A stretch of DNA of 64,000 bases, from the NCBI RefSeq assembly GCF_000374005.1, contig NZ_KB893167.1, positions 62,001 through 126,000 of the forward strand, given 5' to 3'. Made by a program: the position numbers and the translations under genes. The stretch is from Kiloniella laminariae DSM 19542 (lineage in GTDB: Bacteria; Pseudomonadota; Alphaproteobacteria; Kiloniellales; Kiloniellaceae). The notes under the pieces were generated by a model, which was given only the letters and a program-made list of their open reading frames with translations, did not search any database and was not told the DNA's origin. Below, in pieces: positions 34,961 through 45,404 of the stretch. Numbering within the stretch: position 1 is the first letter of the stretch; each line of letters starts with the position of its first letter.

Positions 34961-35587
34961 ATGTATATATACATTGTTGATGACGATGATGCTGTACGTG
35001 AATCTACGCAGATGCTCCTGCAATCTTCAGGGCTGGAGGCCACGACCCGTACTTTTCCCTCCGGTGAGGAATTCCTTGCCGAAGACCTGCTGGCGACATC
35101 CGGGTGTGTTTTGCTGGATATTCGCATGCCGGGAATGAACGGGGTAGAAGTGCTTAAAAAAGTCCGTGAGGCGAACAGCAGTCTTTCAGTCGTCATGATT
35201 TCCGGACATGGAGACATCCCAAAAGCCGTTGAAACAATGAAAGCCGGTGCTTTCGGGTTCGTCGAAAAGCCTTTTTCTGATACTGAAATCATTTCTGTGG
35301 TTTCAGAGGCTTTGCAGGACAGCCAGAGCCATGAAAAAGAAGCAAGTCAGCGGCAAAATGCCGAGGAAATTTTGGCAAAGTTGACACCACGGGAAGCTGA
35401 AGTGCTTACAAAACTGGTTCTGGGGTTGCAGAACAAGATTATTGCCTATGAACTGAGCATCAGTACCCGTACGGTTGAAGTCCATCGCGCCAGAATAATG
35501 GAAAAGCTTGAAGCCAGAAGTCTGCCTGATCTTGTTCGACTGTATTTTACGGCTGGCCTTGATACGGAAACCTTGTCGCAGGGCTAA
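34961..35587 (+). CDS. FixJ-family response regulator
   Basis: A 208-residue regulator. The receiver domain has IYIVDDDDAVREST and the phospho-acceptor Asp in CVLLDIRMPGMNGVEVL, with Lys in VEKPFSDTEI. The C-terminal LuxR/FixJ helix-turn-helix reads LTPREAEVLTKLVLGLQNKI then ISTRTVEVHRARIMEKL. It is the likely partner of the divergent CHASE2 kinase. Its targets are unknown; the neighbouring FecR and OmpA genes are candidates. Confidence 0.93.
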   Translation: MYIYIVDDDDAVRESTQMLLQSSGLEATTRTFPSGEEFLAEDLLATSGCVLLDIRMPGMNGVEVLKKVREANSSLSVVMISGHGDIPKAVETMKAGAFGFVEKPFSDTEIISVVSEALQDSQSHEKEASQRQNAEEILAKLTPREAEVLTKLVLGLQNKIIAYELSISTRTVEVHRARIMEKLEARSLPDLVRLYFTAGLDTETLSQG

Positions 35588-35945
35588 AATGTCCTGATCC
35601 TCTGAGGAACAAAAAGATTATTCGTGCCGTTCTCATGATAATAGCACGGGTCTGAACGACTGATTGTCGAGTAAAATTAACTGTCTCAAACCTGGGTTTT
35701 TGCCTGGTTGTGCATGGATAGCTGATCTGCATCAGCCTGATTAATCTGTGGCGATCCCGACCTATATGTGGGGGAAATACCCAGAACTGCGCCCTTTTTA
35801 AGAAGGTGTGGTCGTATTTGCCACATTAGGCTGCGCTTTCAGCGACATCCACCTTGCGACTGGGACGTATATATATTCATTGAATAGCCTGAAAAGGGGC
35901 AGCGGGATTATCCAGCTTTTTCAACAACAGAAATGTCGTTGAAAA
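35588..35945. other. Intergenic stretch upstream of the aminotransferase-dehydrogenase gene
   Basis: About 360 bases without a gene call. A run of TATATATA occurs near 35867, but no clear promoter was identified. The leader structure starts at 35946. Confidence 0.4.
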
Positions 35946-36022
35946 AAGACCTTGATCCTGTTTGATTTCAATAGCGGATTAGCTGTTTTGTTTCTTGGAT
36001 TAGGAACAAAACAAGGGGTCTT
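35946..36022 (+). promoter_or_regulatory. Candidate structured leader of the aminotransferase-dehydrogenase gene
   Basis: A long-range stem AAGACC / GGTCTT (35946-35951 with 36017-36022), extendable by CTTG / CAAG, closes a region that also contains a hairpin TGTTTTGTT / AACAAAACA (35984-35992 with 36005-36013). The two inner elements partly compete. No known riboswitch or serC leader motif is matched by eye. Confidence 0.35.
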
Positions 36023-36077
36023 ATATACCTACAGGCCACACCACAAAAGCCAATGAAAATACAGGGGAACTAAAGCC

Positions 36078-39056
36078 ATGCCTTCGATTGATGACCTTAA
36101 GGCCCAGCGCGCAGCGTCAATGGTAATTACAGCGAACGGAGCACCCAAAAGGACGTCGAACCAGTTCTTTGGTGTGGGGCCGATTACAGATATGACTTCT
36201 GACGAGGTTGACGGTCGTCGTTTGCGTTTTCAATTCGATGCCTGGCTGGAAAACAACTATGCCAAGGTAGATGATCGTGGCAATCGTATCGGTAGTTTTA
36301 CGACTTCTGAAATTGGCCGCAGCATGCACCGGGGATACCCTGCCGACAAGGTGCTGCTGGACATGGCCCGCGAAATTCATCGTTATTTCGAATTCCCCAA
36401 GAAAAACAAGATGGCCATTGGTCTGGGCGGAGGACACAGCGGCTTCACGGTTTCCATTCTCCATCTGATGAATGCCAATGACGAAAGCCAGCGGCTGTAT
36501 GTTGATACCCCCCGCCCTGAATCAGAAGAAGCCAAAGCCGGTGGGTTTTTCCGTCAGTCCTGGGGCTCTCAGATCCTTGAACTGCAACAGTTTGCGGCAA
36601 AAGGTGATGTAAACCGCATCAGCTTTAGCGAGGGTGAAGGCTCTATTCCGACGGCTGATGAACTGGTTGCGCTGGGCACAAAGATTTTTGTCGGTGTTGG
36701 TCATGAAACCACAGGGGCGACGACCTATAGAGAGTCCGAAATTAAAAACCTGCTTGAATGGATTGATCGTAACCCGGCAGAACACCATGCAATTATCGAC
36801 AGTACTTCCATGCTGGGCGCCATGCCCTGGGCGGAAGAAGTGGTTCTGGCTGTTCTTGACAAGTGCTGTATGTTTATGCCGTTCCAGAAGGCAATTGGCG
36901 GTATTTCCGGTTACTTCATCGCCTCTTATACACCACAGGCAATGGCGCTGATTGATGCGAACCAGAAAGATCCTTCCTGGGCCATTCCACGCCAGCTTAA
37001 GATCGCTGTTCCAAAAGATGCCAGACATCCTTTGAGCAGTGAAAAGACCTTTGCTCTCGGCCCCGTCTATGACCCGGCAGAACACAAGATGCTGGGGGGA
37101 ATTATCAACACCTATTCCACCCTTGCTTTTGCCGAGACAACATTCGGTTTGCTGCGGGCTGAAAAAGCAATTGGTTCTGTCCGGGAAATGAACAAACGGT
37201 CGGCTGAAAATCGTAAAAAAATCAATGAATGGATTGACAGTAATCCAACCTTGGAACTCGGTGTTGCCGCCCCTGATAACCGGGGTGCTGCTGTGACACT
37301 GCTCAAGGTAACTGAAGGCAATACAGCTGATCCCGAGTTGCACGCCAGAATTATCGCCCGTTCCAAACAGATTCTTGGTTACGAAGGTCTGACGCATCCG
37401 AACGGTGAACATGAAAAAGGCCTTGATGTCGCGCGTTATGTAAATGCCTTCCCCGGTACTCCGGGGGATTATCGTGCCTGGATCGGCGGTATTCGTCCGG
37501 CTGCTGATGTTGTGGCGTTGCTTGAGAACCTAGAATACGCCTATCACCGTGCCAAGATCGTTGTTCTGGAAGAAATCCTGGCAGAACAGGGCGTAATCTT
37601 TGAGGCTTCTGCCACAGCCAATGCCAATGTCAAAGTACGTCAGGATGACCCGAGCAAAGCCTACAAGGTGCTGGTTGCTGATCTGGTTGGATTGAAATTC
37701 GATGTCCAGGGCAAGCCGGATCACTCTGAAGTGCGCCGTTATATCGAAGCCAAAGGCGGGGTGTTTCATGACGGCCCTATTGCCGATGATGCCAAACTTG
37801 AAGCCGGAAAAATTCACTTCTCATATCAGCCGGACCTGAGCAGGGAAGAAGAACTGCTGCCGCAGACTGATAAGGGGCAGTATGATGCAACAATTGTTGC
37901 CGCAACTTTCTTGCCAAAGGCTTCTGTCTTCAAGCATGGTGGTGTGCGTATCGGCGCAGGTACTGGCAATATGGGATCTGATTCCTGGGGCGGCGGTAAC
38001 GGTGTCGGGGGTGAAGCTCCCCTGATGAATACACCAAGCTTCAACAGCCGGGCTACGGCCCAGATGGCGATGAAAGCCCTGTTGAAGGTTATGCCGGATC
38101 TGCCTGTGGATGAAATGCACAAGCTGGTTATTGCAGGTGATTTCGATACCGGTAAGGATCTTTGCAAGTTTCCGACTGAAAAGCTTGAAGGCAAGCGTCT
38201 GGCCGTTATCGGCTATGGTAATATCGGCCGCGAGCTTGCCCACTTGGGTAAGGCCTTTGGTATGGAAGTAGCAATCCATGCCCGTCCGCATCACAAGGCG
38301 TGGATTGAATCTGAAGGCTTTATCTATGCAGAAACCGCAGAGGAAGCTGCCAGAGAAGCAGATGTTCTCAGTCCGCATACAGGGCTTGGGCCTTTGAATG
38401 CAGAAACTGGCAAGTTTGCCAATGATAGCCTGGTTGGAGAAGCTGTTCTCTCTCTGCTTAACAATGGTGCTGTGATTGTGAACTATGACCGGGGTGAAGT
38501 GATCAATGTCGCTGCACTGGATGCGGCACTGACTTCCGGCAAGGTTCGTTATGCCGCGATTGATGCCGATCTGTTCAAGAATGCAGAAACTGGCGCCCTG
38601 AGCGGGCCAATGGTTCCTTATCTTGATCTGGTTGAACGTCATGGAGATAAGCTCGAGCTGCTACCGCATGCCGCAGCGGATACAGAGCATATGTCCCGGG
38701 TGCAGGGCGCAAAGCAGGCTGTTGACCAGATTTTTGATGTGATCCAGTTCAAGTCTGTAATGAACCTTAAGGGAGATCTGCCAGCAGGCTATAGTGATGC
38801 CGGTGCAACAACGGTGAACGGTGTTGGTAAAGTTACGTCCAATGCTCTGGTTGCTGTGGCAGCTGCGGACGAAACTGCAGCAGAGCTTCGCAAGTTGACC
38901 GAAGACATGGCTGCGATCTGGGGTGCCCTGTCTGTAACCAAGGATGCTGACCGTCGTCAGGATCTGGTCGAGCGCTATGGTGCCCAGCTGACTCTGGGCA
39001 GTAACCGTTACATCACCTTGATTGAGAAGCTCGGTCTGAAAGGTCCTTACGGCTGA
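36078..39056 (+). CDS. Fused class V aminotransferase (SerC-like) and D-2-hydroxyacid dehydrogenase (SerA-like)
   Basis: A 992-residue protein with two enzyme halves. Residues 25-490 resemble phosphoserine aminotransferase: FFGVGPITDM at the start, AIIDSTSMLGAMPW with the PLP-binding Asp, and the probable Schiff-base lysine K271 in MPFQKAIGG. Residues about 560-955 resemble D-3-phosphoglycerate dehydrogenase: NTPSFNSRATAQMA, the Rossmann motif VIGYGNIGREL near 712, NYDRGEVIN with the catalytic Arg near 804, and LLPHAAADTEH with His near 864. SerA and SerC carry out consecutive steps of serine synthesis, so the fusion could channel 3-phosphohydroxypyruvate. The aminotransferase half is divergent, so another keto-acid substrate is possible. 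Single-gene unit with its own terminator. Confidence 0.85.
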   Translation: MPSIDDLKAQRAASMVITANGAPKRTSNQFFGVGPITDMTSDEVDGRRLRFQFDAWLENNYAKVDDRGNRIGSFTTSEIGRSMHRGYPADKVLLDMAREIHRYFEFPKKNKMAIGLGGGHSGFTVSILHLMNANDESQRLYVDTPRPESEEAKAGGFFRQSWGSQILELQQFAAKGDVNRISFSEGEGSIPTADELVALGTKIFVGVGHETTGATTYRESEIKNLLEWIDRNPAEHHAIIDSTSMLGAMPWAEEVVLAVLDKCCMFMPFQKAIGGISGYFIASYTPQAMALIDANQKDPSWAIPRQLKIAVPKDARHPLSSEKTFALGPVYDPAEHKMLGGIINTYSTLAFAETTFGLLRAEKAIGSVREMNKRSAENRKKINEWIDSNPTLELGVAAPDNRGAAVTLLKVTEGNTADPELHARIIARSKQILGYEGLTHPNGEHEKGLDVARYVNAFPGTPGDYRAWIGGIRPAADVVALLENLEYAYHRAKIVVLEEILAEQGVIFEASATANANVKVRQDDPSKAYKVLVADLVGLKFDVQGKPDHSEVRRYIEAKGGVFHDGPIADDAKLEAGKIHFSYQPDLSREEELLPQTDKGQYDATIVAATFLPKASVFKHGGVRIGAGTGNMGSDSWGGGNGVGGEAPLMNTPSFNSRATAQMAMKALLKVMPDLPVDEMHKLVIAGDFDTGKDLCKFPTEKLEGKRLAVIGYGNIGRELAHLGKAFGMEVAIHARPHHKAWIESEGFIYAETAEEAAREADVLSPHTGLGPLNAETGKFANDSLVGEAVLSLLNNGAVIVNYDRGEVINVAALDAALTSGKVRYAAIDADLFKNAETGALSGPMVPYLDLVERHGDKLELLPHAAADTEHMSRVQGAKQAVDQIFDVIQFKSVMNLKGDLPAGYSDAGATTVNGVGKVTSNALVAVAAADETAAELRKLTEDMAAIWGALSVTKDADRRQDLVERYGAQLTLGSNRYITLIEKLGLKGPYG

Positions 39057-39097
39057 TTAATTTCTCGTGGGAGCCTGGCTCCCTCGCTTTCCGTTAG

Positions 39098-39134
39098 AAA
39101 AGGGGCTGGTCTATCAGACCAGCCCCTTTTCTGT
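39098..39134 (+). terminator. Terminator after the fused aminotransferase-dehydrogenase gene
   Basis: A perfect 15-bp stem, AAAAGGGGCTGGTCT / AGACCAGCCCCTTTT (39098-39112 with 39116-39130), with a three-base loop and T-rich arm. Confidence 0.92.
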
Positions 39135-39183
39135 TTGCGGAAGAAGTCATGCTGAGGATTGGCACATTGGGCCAAAGGCAAAA

Positions 39184-39215
39184 TAAAAAGCCCCCCGAAC
39201 AAGTCAGGGGGCTTT
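39184..39215 (-). terminator. Terminator after glnA
   Basis: Stem AAAGCCCCC / GGGGGCTTT (39187-39195 with 39207-39215). On the minus strand it continues into TTTTTATTT, placing it as the end of the glnB-glnA transcript. Confidence 0.88.
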
Positions 39216-39289
39216 CAAGTTGCTTGATACCCAGGTTACTGCGCCTTGCAGGGCTGCTGCAGAAACCGGGAGCTATCAGTCAAACAGTC

Positions 39290-40699
39290 TTAGGCGCTGT
39301 AATACATATCGAACTCGATCGGGTGCGGCGCCATTTCAAAGCGCTGTACTTCGTGCCATTTCAGGTTGATGTAGGCATCAATCTGGTCTTTGGAGAAGAC
39401 GTCACCAGCCAACAGGAACTCGTGATCAGCTTCGAGAGCTTCGAGAGCTTCGCGCAGGGAACCACAAACTGTTGGAATGTCTTTCAGCTCTTCTGCTGGG
39501 AGATCATAGAGATCCTTGTCCATTGCTTCGCCTGGATGGATCTTGTTGCGGATACCGTCAAGGCCAGCCATCAACAGAGCAGAGAAGGCCAGATAGGGGT
39601 TGGCAACCGGATCAGGGAAACGAACTTCTACACGTTTGGTTTTGGGGTTCGAGCCGTGTGGAATACGACAGGAAGCAGAGCGGTTTCTGGCGGAATAAGC
39701 CAGCAGAACAGGTGCTTCAAAACCGGGAACCAGCCGCTTGTAGCTGTTAGTTGAAGGGTTGGTGAAAGCGTTCAGTGCTTTGGCATGTTTGATAACGCCG
39801 CCGATGTAATAGAGGCAGGTCTCGGAAAGGCCGGCATAGCCTTCGCCAGCAAACATGGCTTTTCCGTCTTTCCAGATGGACTGGTGACAGTGCATGCCCG
39901 AACCGTTATCGCCGGAGATTGGTTTGGGCATAAAGGTTGCTGTCTTGCCGTAGGCATGGGCAACGTTGTGAACCACGTACTTGTAGATCTGCATTTCGTC
40001 TGCAGCGCGAACCAGCGTATTGAATTTCACCCCGAGTTCATGCTGGGAAGGAGCAACTTCGTGGTGATGTTTTTCAGCAGTAACGCCCATGGCTTTCAGG
40101 ACAGTAACCATTTCTGCACGCAGGTCGATCCCTGTGTCTACTGGTCCAACTGGAACATAACCACCCTTGACGCGCGGGCGATGACCACAGTTGCCGCCAT
40201 CCTGCTCTGCACGGTTCATGTGGGGAGACTCTTCGTCGTCCAGCTTGAAGAAACTGTGATGGCTGTTGGTGTCGAACTGAACGTTATCGAAAACAAAGAA
40301 TTCGGCTTCCGGGCCAAAATATACAGTATCACCAATACCGGTTGACTGCAGATAGGCTTCAGCACGAACAGCAGTCGCACGGGGGTCACGGTTGTAAAGC
40401 TGGCCTGAATCCGGCTCGTACACTGTACAGGTAAGAATGATCTGTGCCTGTGCAGAGAAGGGATCCATCACGGCGGAGGTAAGGTCAGGCTTGATGATCA
40501 TGTCTGATTCGTTGATCGCTCTCCAGCCTTCGATGGAGGAGCCGTCGAACAGGATCCCTTCATCCAGTTCATCTTCGCCAACAGCGGAGGCACACATGGT
40601 CATGTGGTGCCATTTACCACGTGGGTCAGTAAAGCGGTAATCAACAAACTCGACTTCGTTTTCCTTGATCATGTCAAGGACGCTCTGCACGTCAGACAT
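39290..40699 (-). CDS. glnA: Type I glutamine synthetase
   Basis: A 469-residue enzyme that makes glutamine from glutamate, ammonia and ATP, the main entry of ammonia into metabolism. It shows [16 protein letters not shown] near residue 50, [11 protein letters not shown] with metal-binding Glu residues near 128, [14 protein letters not shown] near 210, [20 protein letters not shown] near 258, and the adenylylation tyrosine in DLYDLPAEE near residue 398. Activity is therefore likely tuned by GlnE. It lies 54 bases after glnB, the usual alphaproteobacterial arrangement. Confidence 0.97.
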   Translation of the reverse strand: MSDVQSVLDMIKENEVEFVDYRFTDPRGKWHHMTMCASAVGEDELDEGILFDGSSIEGWRAINESDMIIKPDLTSAVMDPFSAQAQIILTCTVYEPDSGQLYNRDPRATAVRAEAYLQSTGIGDTVYFGPEAEFFVFDNVQFDTNSHHSFFKLDDEESPHMNRAEQDGGNCGHRPRVKGGYVPVGPVDTGIDLRAEMVTVLKAMGVTAEKHHHEVAPSQHELGVKFNTLVRAADEMQIYKYVVHNVAHAYGKTATFMPKPISGDNGSGMHCHQSIWKDGKAMFAGEGYAGLSETCLYYIGGVIKHAKALNAFTNPSTNSYKRLVPGFEAPVLLAYSARNRSASCRIPHGSNPKTKRVEVRFPDPVANPYLAFSALLMAGLDGIRNKIHPGEAMDKDLYDLPAEELKDIPTVCGSLREALEALEADHEFLLAGDVFSKDQIDAYINLKWHEVQRFEMAPHPIEFDMYYSA

Positions 40700-40753
40700 A
40701 AACTCTTTCCTTTGTTTTGATAGGTATTTTTTTGATGATTTTAACAGACAGGA

Positions 40754-41588
<835 letters not shown>

Positions 41589-41666
41589 GGTGGCTGTAGC
41601 TCAGTTGGTTAGAGCACCGGTTTGTGGTACCGGGGGTCGGGGGTTCAAGTCCCCTCAGCCACCCCA
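41589..41666 (+). tRNA. tRNA-His (GUG)
   Basis: Cloverleaf with acceptor GTGGCTG / CAGCCAC, anticodon arm CCGGTTTGTGGTACCGG reading GTG, T-arm GGGGTTCAAGTCCCC, and encoded CCA. The extra G(-1) at 41589 opposite discriminator C is present, as required for tRNA-His. Confidence 0.95.
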
Positions 41667-41674
41667 TGATTTAC

Positions 41675-41710
41675 AAAAACGCGGCAGCCTCAGGCGCCGC
41701 GTTTTTTGTT
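41675..41710 (+). terminator. Terminator after tRNA-His
   Basis: An 11-bp stem, AAAAACGCGGC / GCCGCGTTTTT (41675-41685 with 41696-41706), whose loop can form a further small helix, followed by T residues. Confidence 0.88.
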
Positions 41711-41845
41711 TTTATTATCCTGTTTTTTTTTGTGGTTTCTATCGGCAGGATTGCCACGCTGCCAGACCGCTCGGGATTAACGACTATTTAGTCAATTTAG
41801 ATCTATCCTGTCGGGGATAAATATTGTTTTGAAAAGGCTAGGATA

Positions 41846-42199
41846 ATGGAAAACAACGGGCTTTCAGCTGAAGATCGTCGATTGGCTCCCCGATTTCCTG
41901 CTTCTGATCCCATCTCTCTTAAAGTGGTCGACAGGGAAGGCAAAGTGGTCATTACGACTATTGCAGATCTTTCTTTTGGCGGATTTTGTCTCAAGAGTAA
42001 TGATGAATTTTCCGGAGTTGGCGAGCAGGTGACCCTAACTCATTCAATCGCCGGAGAATTCAAGGGAGAAGTTATGTGGCACAGGGGAGACCAGATCGGT
42101 GTTCGGGTGATCATGTCATCCGGTGATCGGGAAAAGCTTCTGCAGTACACATGTCTGGCGCTCTACCCTGACAAGGATATCCCGGCGCAGATTAAATAA
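41846..42199 (+). CDS. PilZ-domain protein
   Basis: A 117-residue single-domain PilZ protein. The c-di-GMP-binding motifs are present: RLAPRFP as the RxxxR element near residue 11, and DLSFGGFCLK as the D/NxSxxG element near 43. MWHRGDQIGVRVI completes the barrel. Likely a cytoplasmic c-di-GMP receptor affecting motility or surface polysaccharide. Partners are not encoded nearby. Confidence 0.9.
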   Translation: MENNGLSAEDRRLAPRFPASDPISLKVVDREGKVVITTIADLSFGGFCLKSNDEFSGVGEQVTLTHSIAGEFKGEVMWHRGDQIGVRVIMSSGDREKLLQYTCLALYPDKDIPAQIK

Positions 42200-42307
42200 G
42201 ATTCCTGAACCAGGACGCTGTGGATTAAATTAGGCCTTGGTTGAGCCATATTGTTTCTGCATATAAACTCTGATGAAGCAGTTTGGTCTTATCAGAGTAG
42301 TGAAGTA

Positions 42308-43258
42308 ATGAAACAGACCCTTTTAGGCATCGCAGCGGCATGCGGTATTATTCTCTTTACCTTTTCTCCGGCTCTGCCCGATGAATATCTGAAGGGGGTT
42401 GATGCTTATGAAAGTGGCGATTTGTCTGCGGCAACAGCCTATTGGTTGCCTCTGGCCGAGGCGGGAGATGCCCGCGCGCAATACAGTCTTGGAAAACTCT
42501 TTGAATCCGAGAGTGAAGGGGTGACGCCTCACTATCAAGAAGCTATTCACTGGTATCAGAAGGCGGCGGACCAGAATGTTGTGGCAGCCCTGAACAATCT
42601 TGGACGGCTCTATGCCCAGGGTAAGGGATTTGCTCCCAATCAGGAAAAGGCCGTTGAGTACTGGCAGAGAGCTGCGCAGGCGGACCATGCCATGGCTCAA
42701 TATAATCTGGGATTGGCTTATTTGCGGGGGGAGGGTGTTCCCCGGAATCTAACCCAGGCAGTCTTCTGGTTCCATCAATCAGCGAATGGTAATGAATCGG
42801 GTGCCCAATTTGCCCTTGGCGAGGTGTACAGATTGGGGATATCTGTTCCTCCAGATCGGCAGCAGGCAGAGAAATGGTACAGGTTGGCGTATGAGGCGGG
42901 TGATACTAGAGCAGAATTGATGCTTGATCGCCTGGCATCAATAAATAATCTCGAGCAAGCTCAAGAGAACCTGTCAAATTCATATGATGAAGAAGCTTCA
43001 GCAGCTTTGCAGGGTAAATCAGAAACTATTGTTTCTGTTCCGGTGGCTGGTGCTCTCCCGGATGCTCCTGATCCAGGCGCCGTTGTCCCTGGGGCAGCGA
43101 AGACTGTTGAAATTGCCGTTGTCGAGGCTGGGGCCGATGGACAGGAGGCGGTTGCCCTGCTTGAAGGCACTGCACCTATTCCCCTTCGAAACCCTCGCCG
43201 GTATGAGGGGAATAGTCGTGATGTTGCAGCAAAGCCCAAACCGAATCCCCGACGATAG
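42308..43258 (+). CDS. SEL1-repeat (tetratricopeptide-like) secreted protein
   Basis: A 316-residue protein with a signal peptide (MKQTLLGIAAACGIILFTFS) and at least four SEL1 repeats: AEAGDARAQYSLGKLFESE, NVVAALNNLGRLYAQGKG, HAMAQYNLGLAYLRGEGV and GAQFALGEVYRLG. The last 90 residues are low-complexity, rich in Ala, Val, Pro and Gly. Such proteins act as scaffolds in the envelope. An upstream in-frame start exists, but the ATG at 42308 gives a proper signal peptide. Confidence 0.88.
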   Translation: MKQTLLGIAAACGIILFTFSPALPDEYLKGVDAYESGDLSAATAYWLPLAEAGDARAQYSLGKLFESESEGVTPHYQEAIHWYQKAADQNVVAALNNLGRLYAQGKGFAPNQEKAVEYWQRAAQADHAMAQYNLGLAYLRGEGVPRNLTQAVFWFHQSANGNESGAQFALGEVYRLGISVPPDRQQAEKWYRLAYEAGDTRAELMLDRLASINNLEQAQENLSNSYDEEASAALQGKSETIVSVPVAGALPDAPDPGAVVPGAAKTVEIAVVEAGADGQEAVALLEGTAPIPLRNPRRYEGNSRDVAAKPKPNPRR

Positions 43259-43367
43259 AATATGGTATATCTTCACAGTATCTATGCTGGATCTATAGGG
43301 GGAACCACAGTTCTCATATTTTCAGTCAAGAGCCATAGTTCCGGTATTGCAATCAGGAACAGCTAAA

Positions 43368-44831
43368 ATGAGCTGGAACAAAACGCCGCTTCTTACAGTG
43401 GAGGAAATGTACCTTGCTGATCGTTCCACGATTCAAGACGGGGTTTCTGGTTGTGCTTTGATGGAGCGAGCCGGGGCGGCGGTGGCAGAGGTGGTGCAAT
43501 CCTGCCATGGCGAAGGGCAAATTCTTGTACTTTGTGGCCCGGGAAATAATGGTGGAGACGGTTTTGTCGCAGCAAGGCTTCTTCGAAAAAGTGGTCGGAA
43601 GGTAAAACTTTTTCTGTCAATTGAAGGGGAGAAACTGAAAGGTGATGCCCGACTTATGGCTCGGCGATGGTCTGGGGGAATTCATTTTTCTCTGACCGAA
43701 AAGGATTTTAATGAAAGTTCCTTGATTATTGATGCCCTCTTCGGAACAGGGTTGGCGCGCCCCCTGGAAAAGCGGCTTCTTGATTTTTCTGTTTGGGCAG
43801 TCGGAAAAGAAGTGGTTTCGGTTGATATACCAAGCGGCATTAGCGGAGATACCGGGCAGGTAATTGGTGCAGGAGCTTTCGCGGCCTTGAGAACAGTGAC
43901 GTTTTTCAGGAAAAAAACCGGGCACCTGCTTTTCCCCGGGAGAGCGCATTGTGGTGAGATCATCCTCGCTGATATCGGGATAGATAAAAGCTGCCTTGAT
44001 GTTCTGGAACCGAAAGTAGCGGAGAATTCTCCTGTTCTCTGGCGGCAGACGCTGCCGGACATCAGTTTTGATAAACACAAGTATCATTTTGGCCATGCGG
44101 TAATCTATGGTGGTGAAATGTCAGGTGCAGCACGTCTTGCTGCTTTGGCGGCGCTCCGTATAGGTGCCGGGCTTGTCACGGTTACCTGTCCGCAGGCCGA
44201 TAAACTGATCTATGCCCTGGCTTCTCCAAGCCTGATCATCAAGGAGAGGGAACGGGGCGGCGCACTGAAAGCGCTTCTCGTGGATAAGCGGAAAAACGCG
44301 GTGCTTGTCGGGCCGGGAGCCGGGTGCTCAGAGGAAGTTGTTGCCGAAATTCGTTCTGCAGCAGATGACCCGGAGAGAGCGATTGTTCTGGATGCGGATG
44401 CCTTGACTGTCTTTTCAGAAGATCCTGCCGGGTTATTTGCACTTTGCCATGGCAAGATGGTTCTTACGCCACACGAGGGAGAATTCAGAAAACTTTTTCC
44501 GGATCTGAAACAGAGCAGAATCGAAAATATTCGGATTGCAGCCCGGCGGGCCGACTGTGTTGTGATACTCAAGGGGGCGGATACTCTTGTCGCGGCACCG
44601 GACGGACGTCTGGTGATTAACGCCAATGCACCTTTCTGGCTGGCAAAAGGAGGAACCGGGGATGTTTTGGCCGGAATGGTTTGTGGATTTCTGGCTCAAG
44701 GGATGCCAGCTTTCGAGGCTGCTGCTGCCGCGGTTTGGTTTCATGGTGAGGCGGCCAAAGTCGCCGGAAGAGGCATGCTGGCGGAAGATTTGCTTCTTGG
44801 CATAAAAGAAGTGAATGCTGGATTTTTTTAG
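43368..44831 (+). CDS. nnr: Bifunctional NAD(P)H-hydrate repair enzyme (epimerase and dehydratase)
   Basis: About 487 residues. The N-terminal YjeF_N epimerase domain (residues 10-210) has ALMERAGAAVAEVV, the nucleotide motif LCGPGNNGGDGFVAARLL and IDALFGTGLARPL. The C-terminal ADP/ATP-dependent dehydratase domain (220-480) has HKYHFGHAVIYGGEMSGAAR, VGPGAGCSEE, VLDADALTVF, LTPHEGEFRKLF and LAKGGTGDVLAGMVCGFLAQ. It repairs damaged NAD(P)H hydrates. A TTG at 43347 is an alternative start. In many Alphaproteobacteria it lies near glnB, as here. Confidence 0.94.
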   Translation: MSWNKTPLLTVEEMYLADRSTIQDGVSGCALMERAGAAVAEVVQSCHGEGQILVLCGPGNNGGDGFVAARLLRKSGRKVKLFLSIEGEKLKGDARLMARRWSGGIHFSLTEKDFNESSLIIDALFGTGLARPLEKRLLDFSVWAVGKEVVSVDIPSGISGDTGQVIGAGAFAALRTVTFFRKKTGHLLFPGRAHCGEIILADIGIDKSCLDVLEPKVAENSPVLWRQTLPDISFDKHKYHFGHAVIYGGEMSGAARLAALAALRIGAGLVTVTCPQADKLIYALASPSLIIKERERGGALKALLVDKRKNAVLVGPGAGCSEEVVAEIRSAADDPERAIVLDADALTVFSEDPAGLFALCHGKMVLTPHEGEFRKLFPDLKQSRIENIRIAARRADCVVILKGADTLVAAPDGRLVINANAPFWLAKGGTGDVLAGMVCGFLAQGMPAFEAAAAAVWFHGEAAKVAGRGMLAEDLLLGIKEVNAGFF

Positions 44832-44986
44832 TAAATAATATCTCTTATTGTCTCGCGTTAGTTGTGATTTGTATTAATAGAAAAATTCCCAAGTATTTGA
44901 TCTATATATTTACTCTTAATTAATTGCTTTCTGTCATTCTTGATAGAATGTTTTGATAAAGTGTGTTCGTTGCTGCAGGTAAAGTC

Positions 44987-45238
44987 ATGTCATTTATAGA
45001 TAGTATCCGTAAAGTAAAACGTAATTCTGACGAGGTGAAAGTCGGCGGAAGTTATCGTTATGTTGGTCCGCATCGGGTCATTGAGACGGCTAAGGTCCTT
45101 AAGGTTCAGACGGATACCTTTGGTATTCCCCATGTTCATTTTTCTATTTCGGTGGATGGGGATCACCTTACTGGATTTGAAGATTACCGGACGCTTGGAA
45201 TATCAAGTTTTTCTGAACGCTATCGCCAGGCCGTCTAG
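44987..45238 (+). CDS. Small conserved hypothetical protein
   Basis: An 83-residue soluble protein beginning MSFIDSIRKVKRNSDEVKVG, with a beta-rich centre (GSYRYVGPHRVIETAKVLKV, HVHFSISVDGDHLTGFEDYR) and the end LGISSFSERYRQAV. No family name recalled. Start chosen at the ATG at 44987 with AGGT a few bases upstream. Flanked by AT-rich spacers. Confidence 0.7.
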   Translation: MSFIDSIRKVKRNSDEVKVGGSYRYVGPHRVIETAKVLKVQTDTFGIPHVHFSISVDGDHLTGFEDYRTLGISSFSERYRQAV

Positions 45239-45404
45239 GCCAAATCTCACCCCGCTCATCATACGGCTATGGATGTGATCCAATTCTGATCGCGGGTGTT
45301 TTCCTGTTTTTTACAGATGTCTTTCACTTGCAGTGGAAAGTCGTTATCCCTTCTGGATAAAGAGGGGCTATTGGACCTCTCGGGCTCATTACCAGGAGGG
45401 GTTC

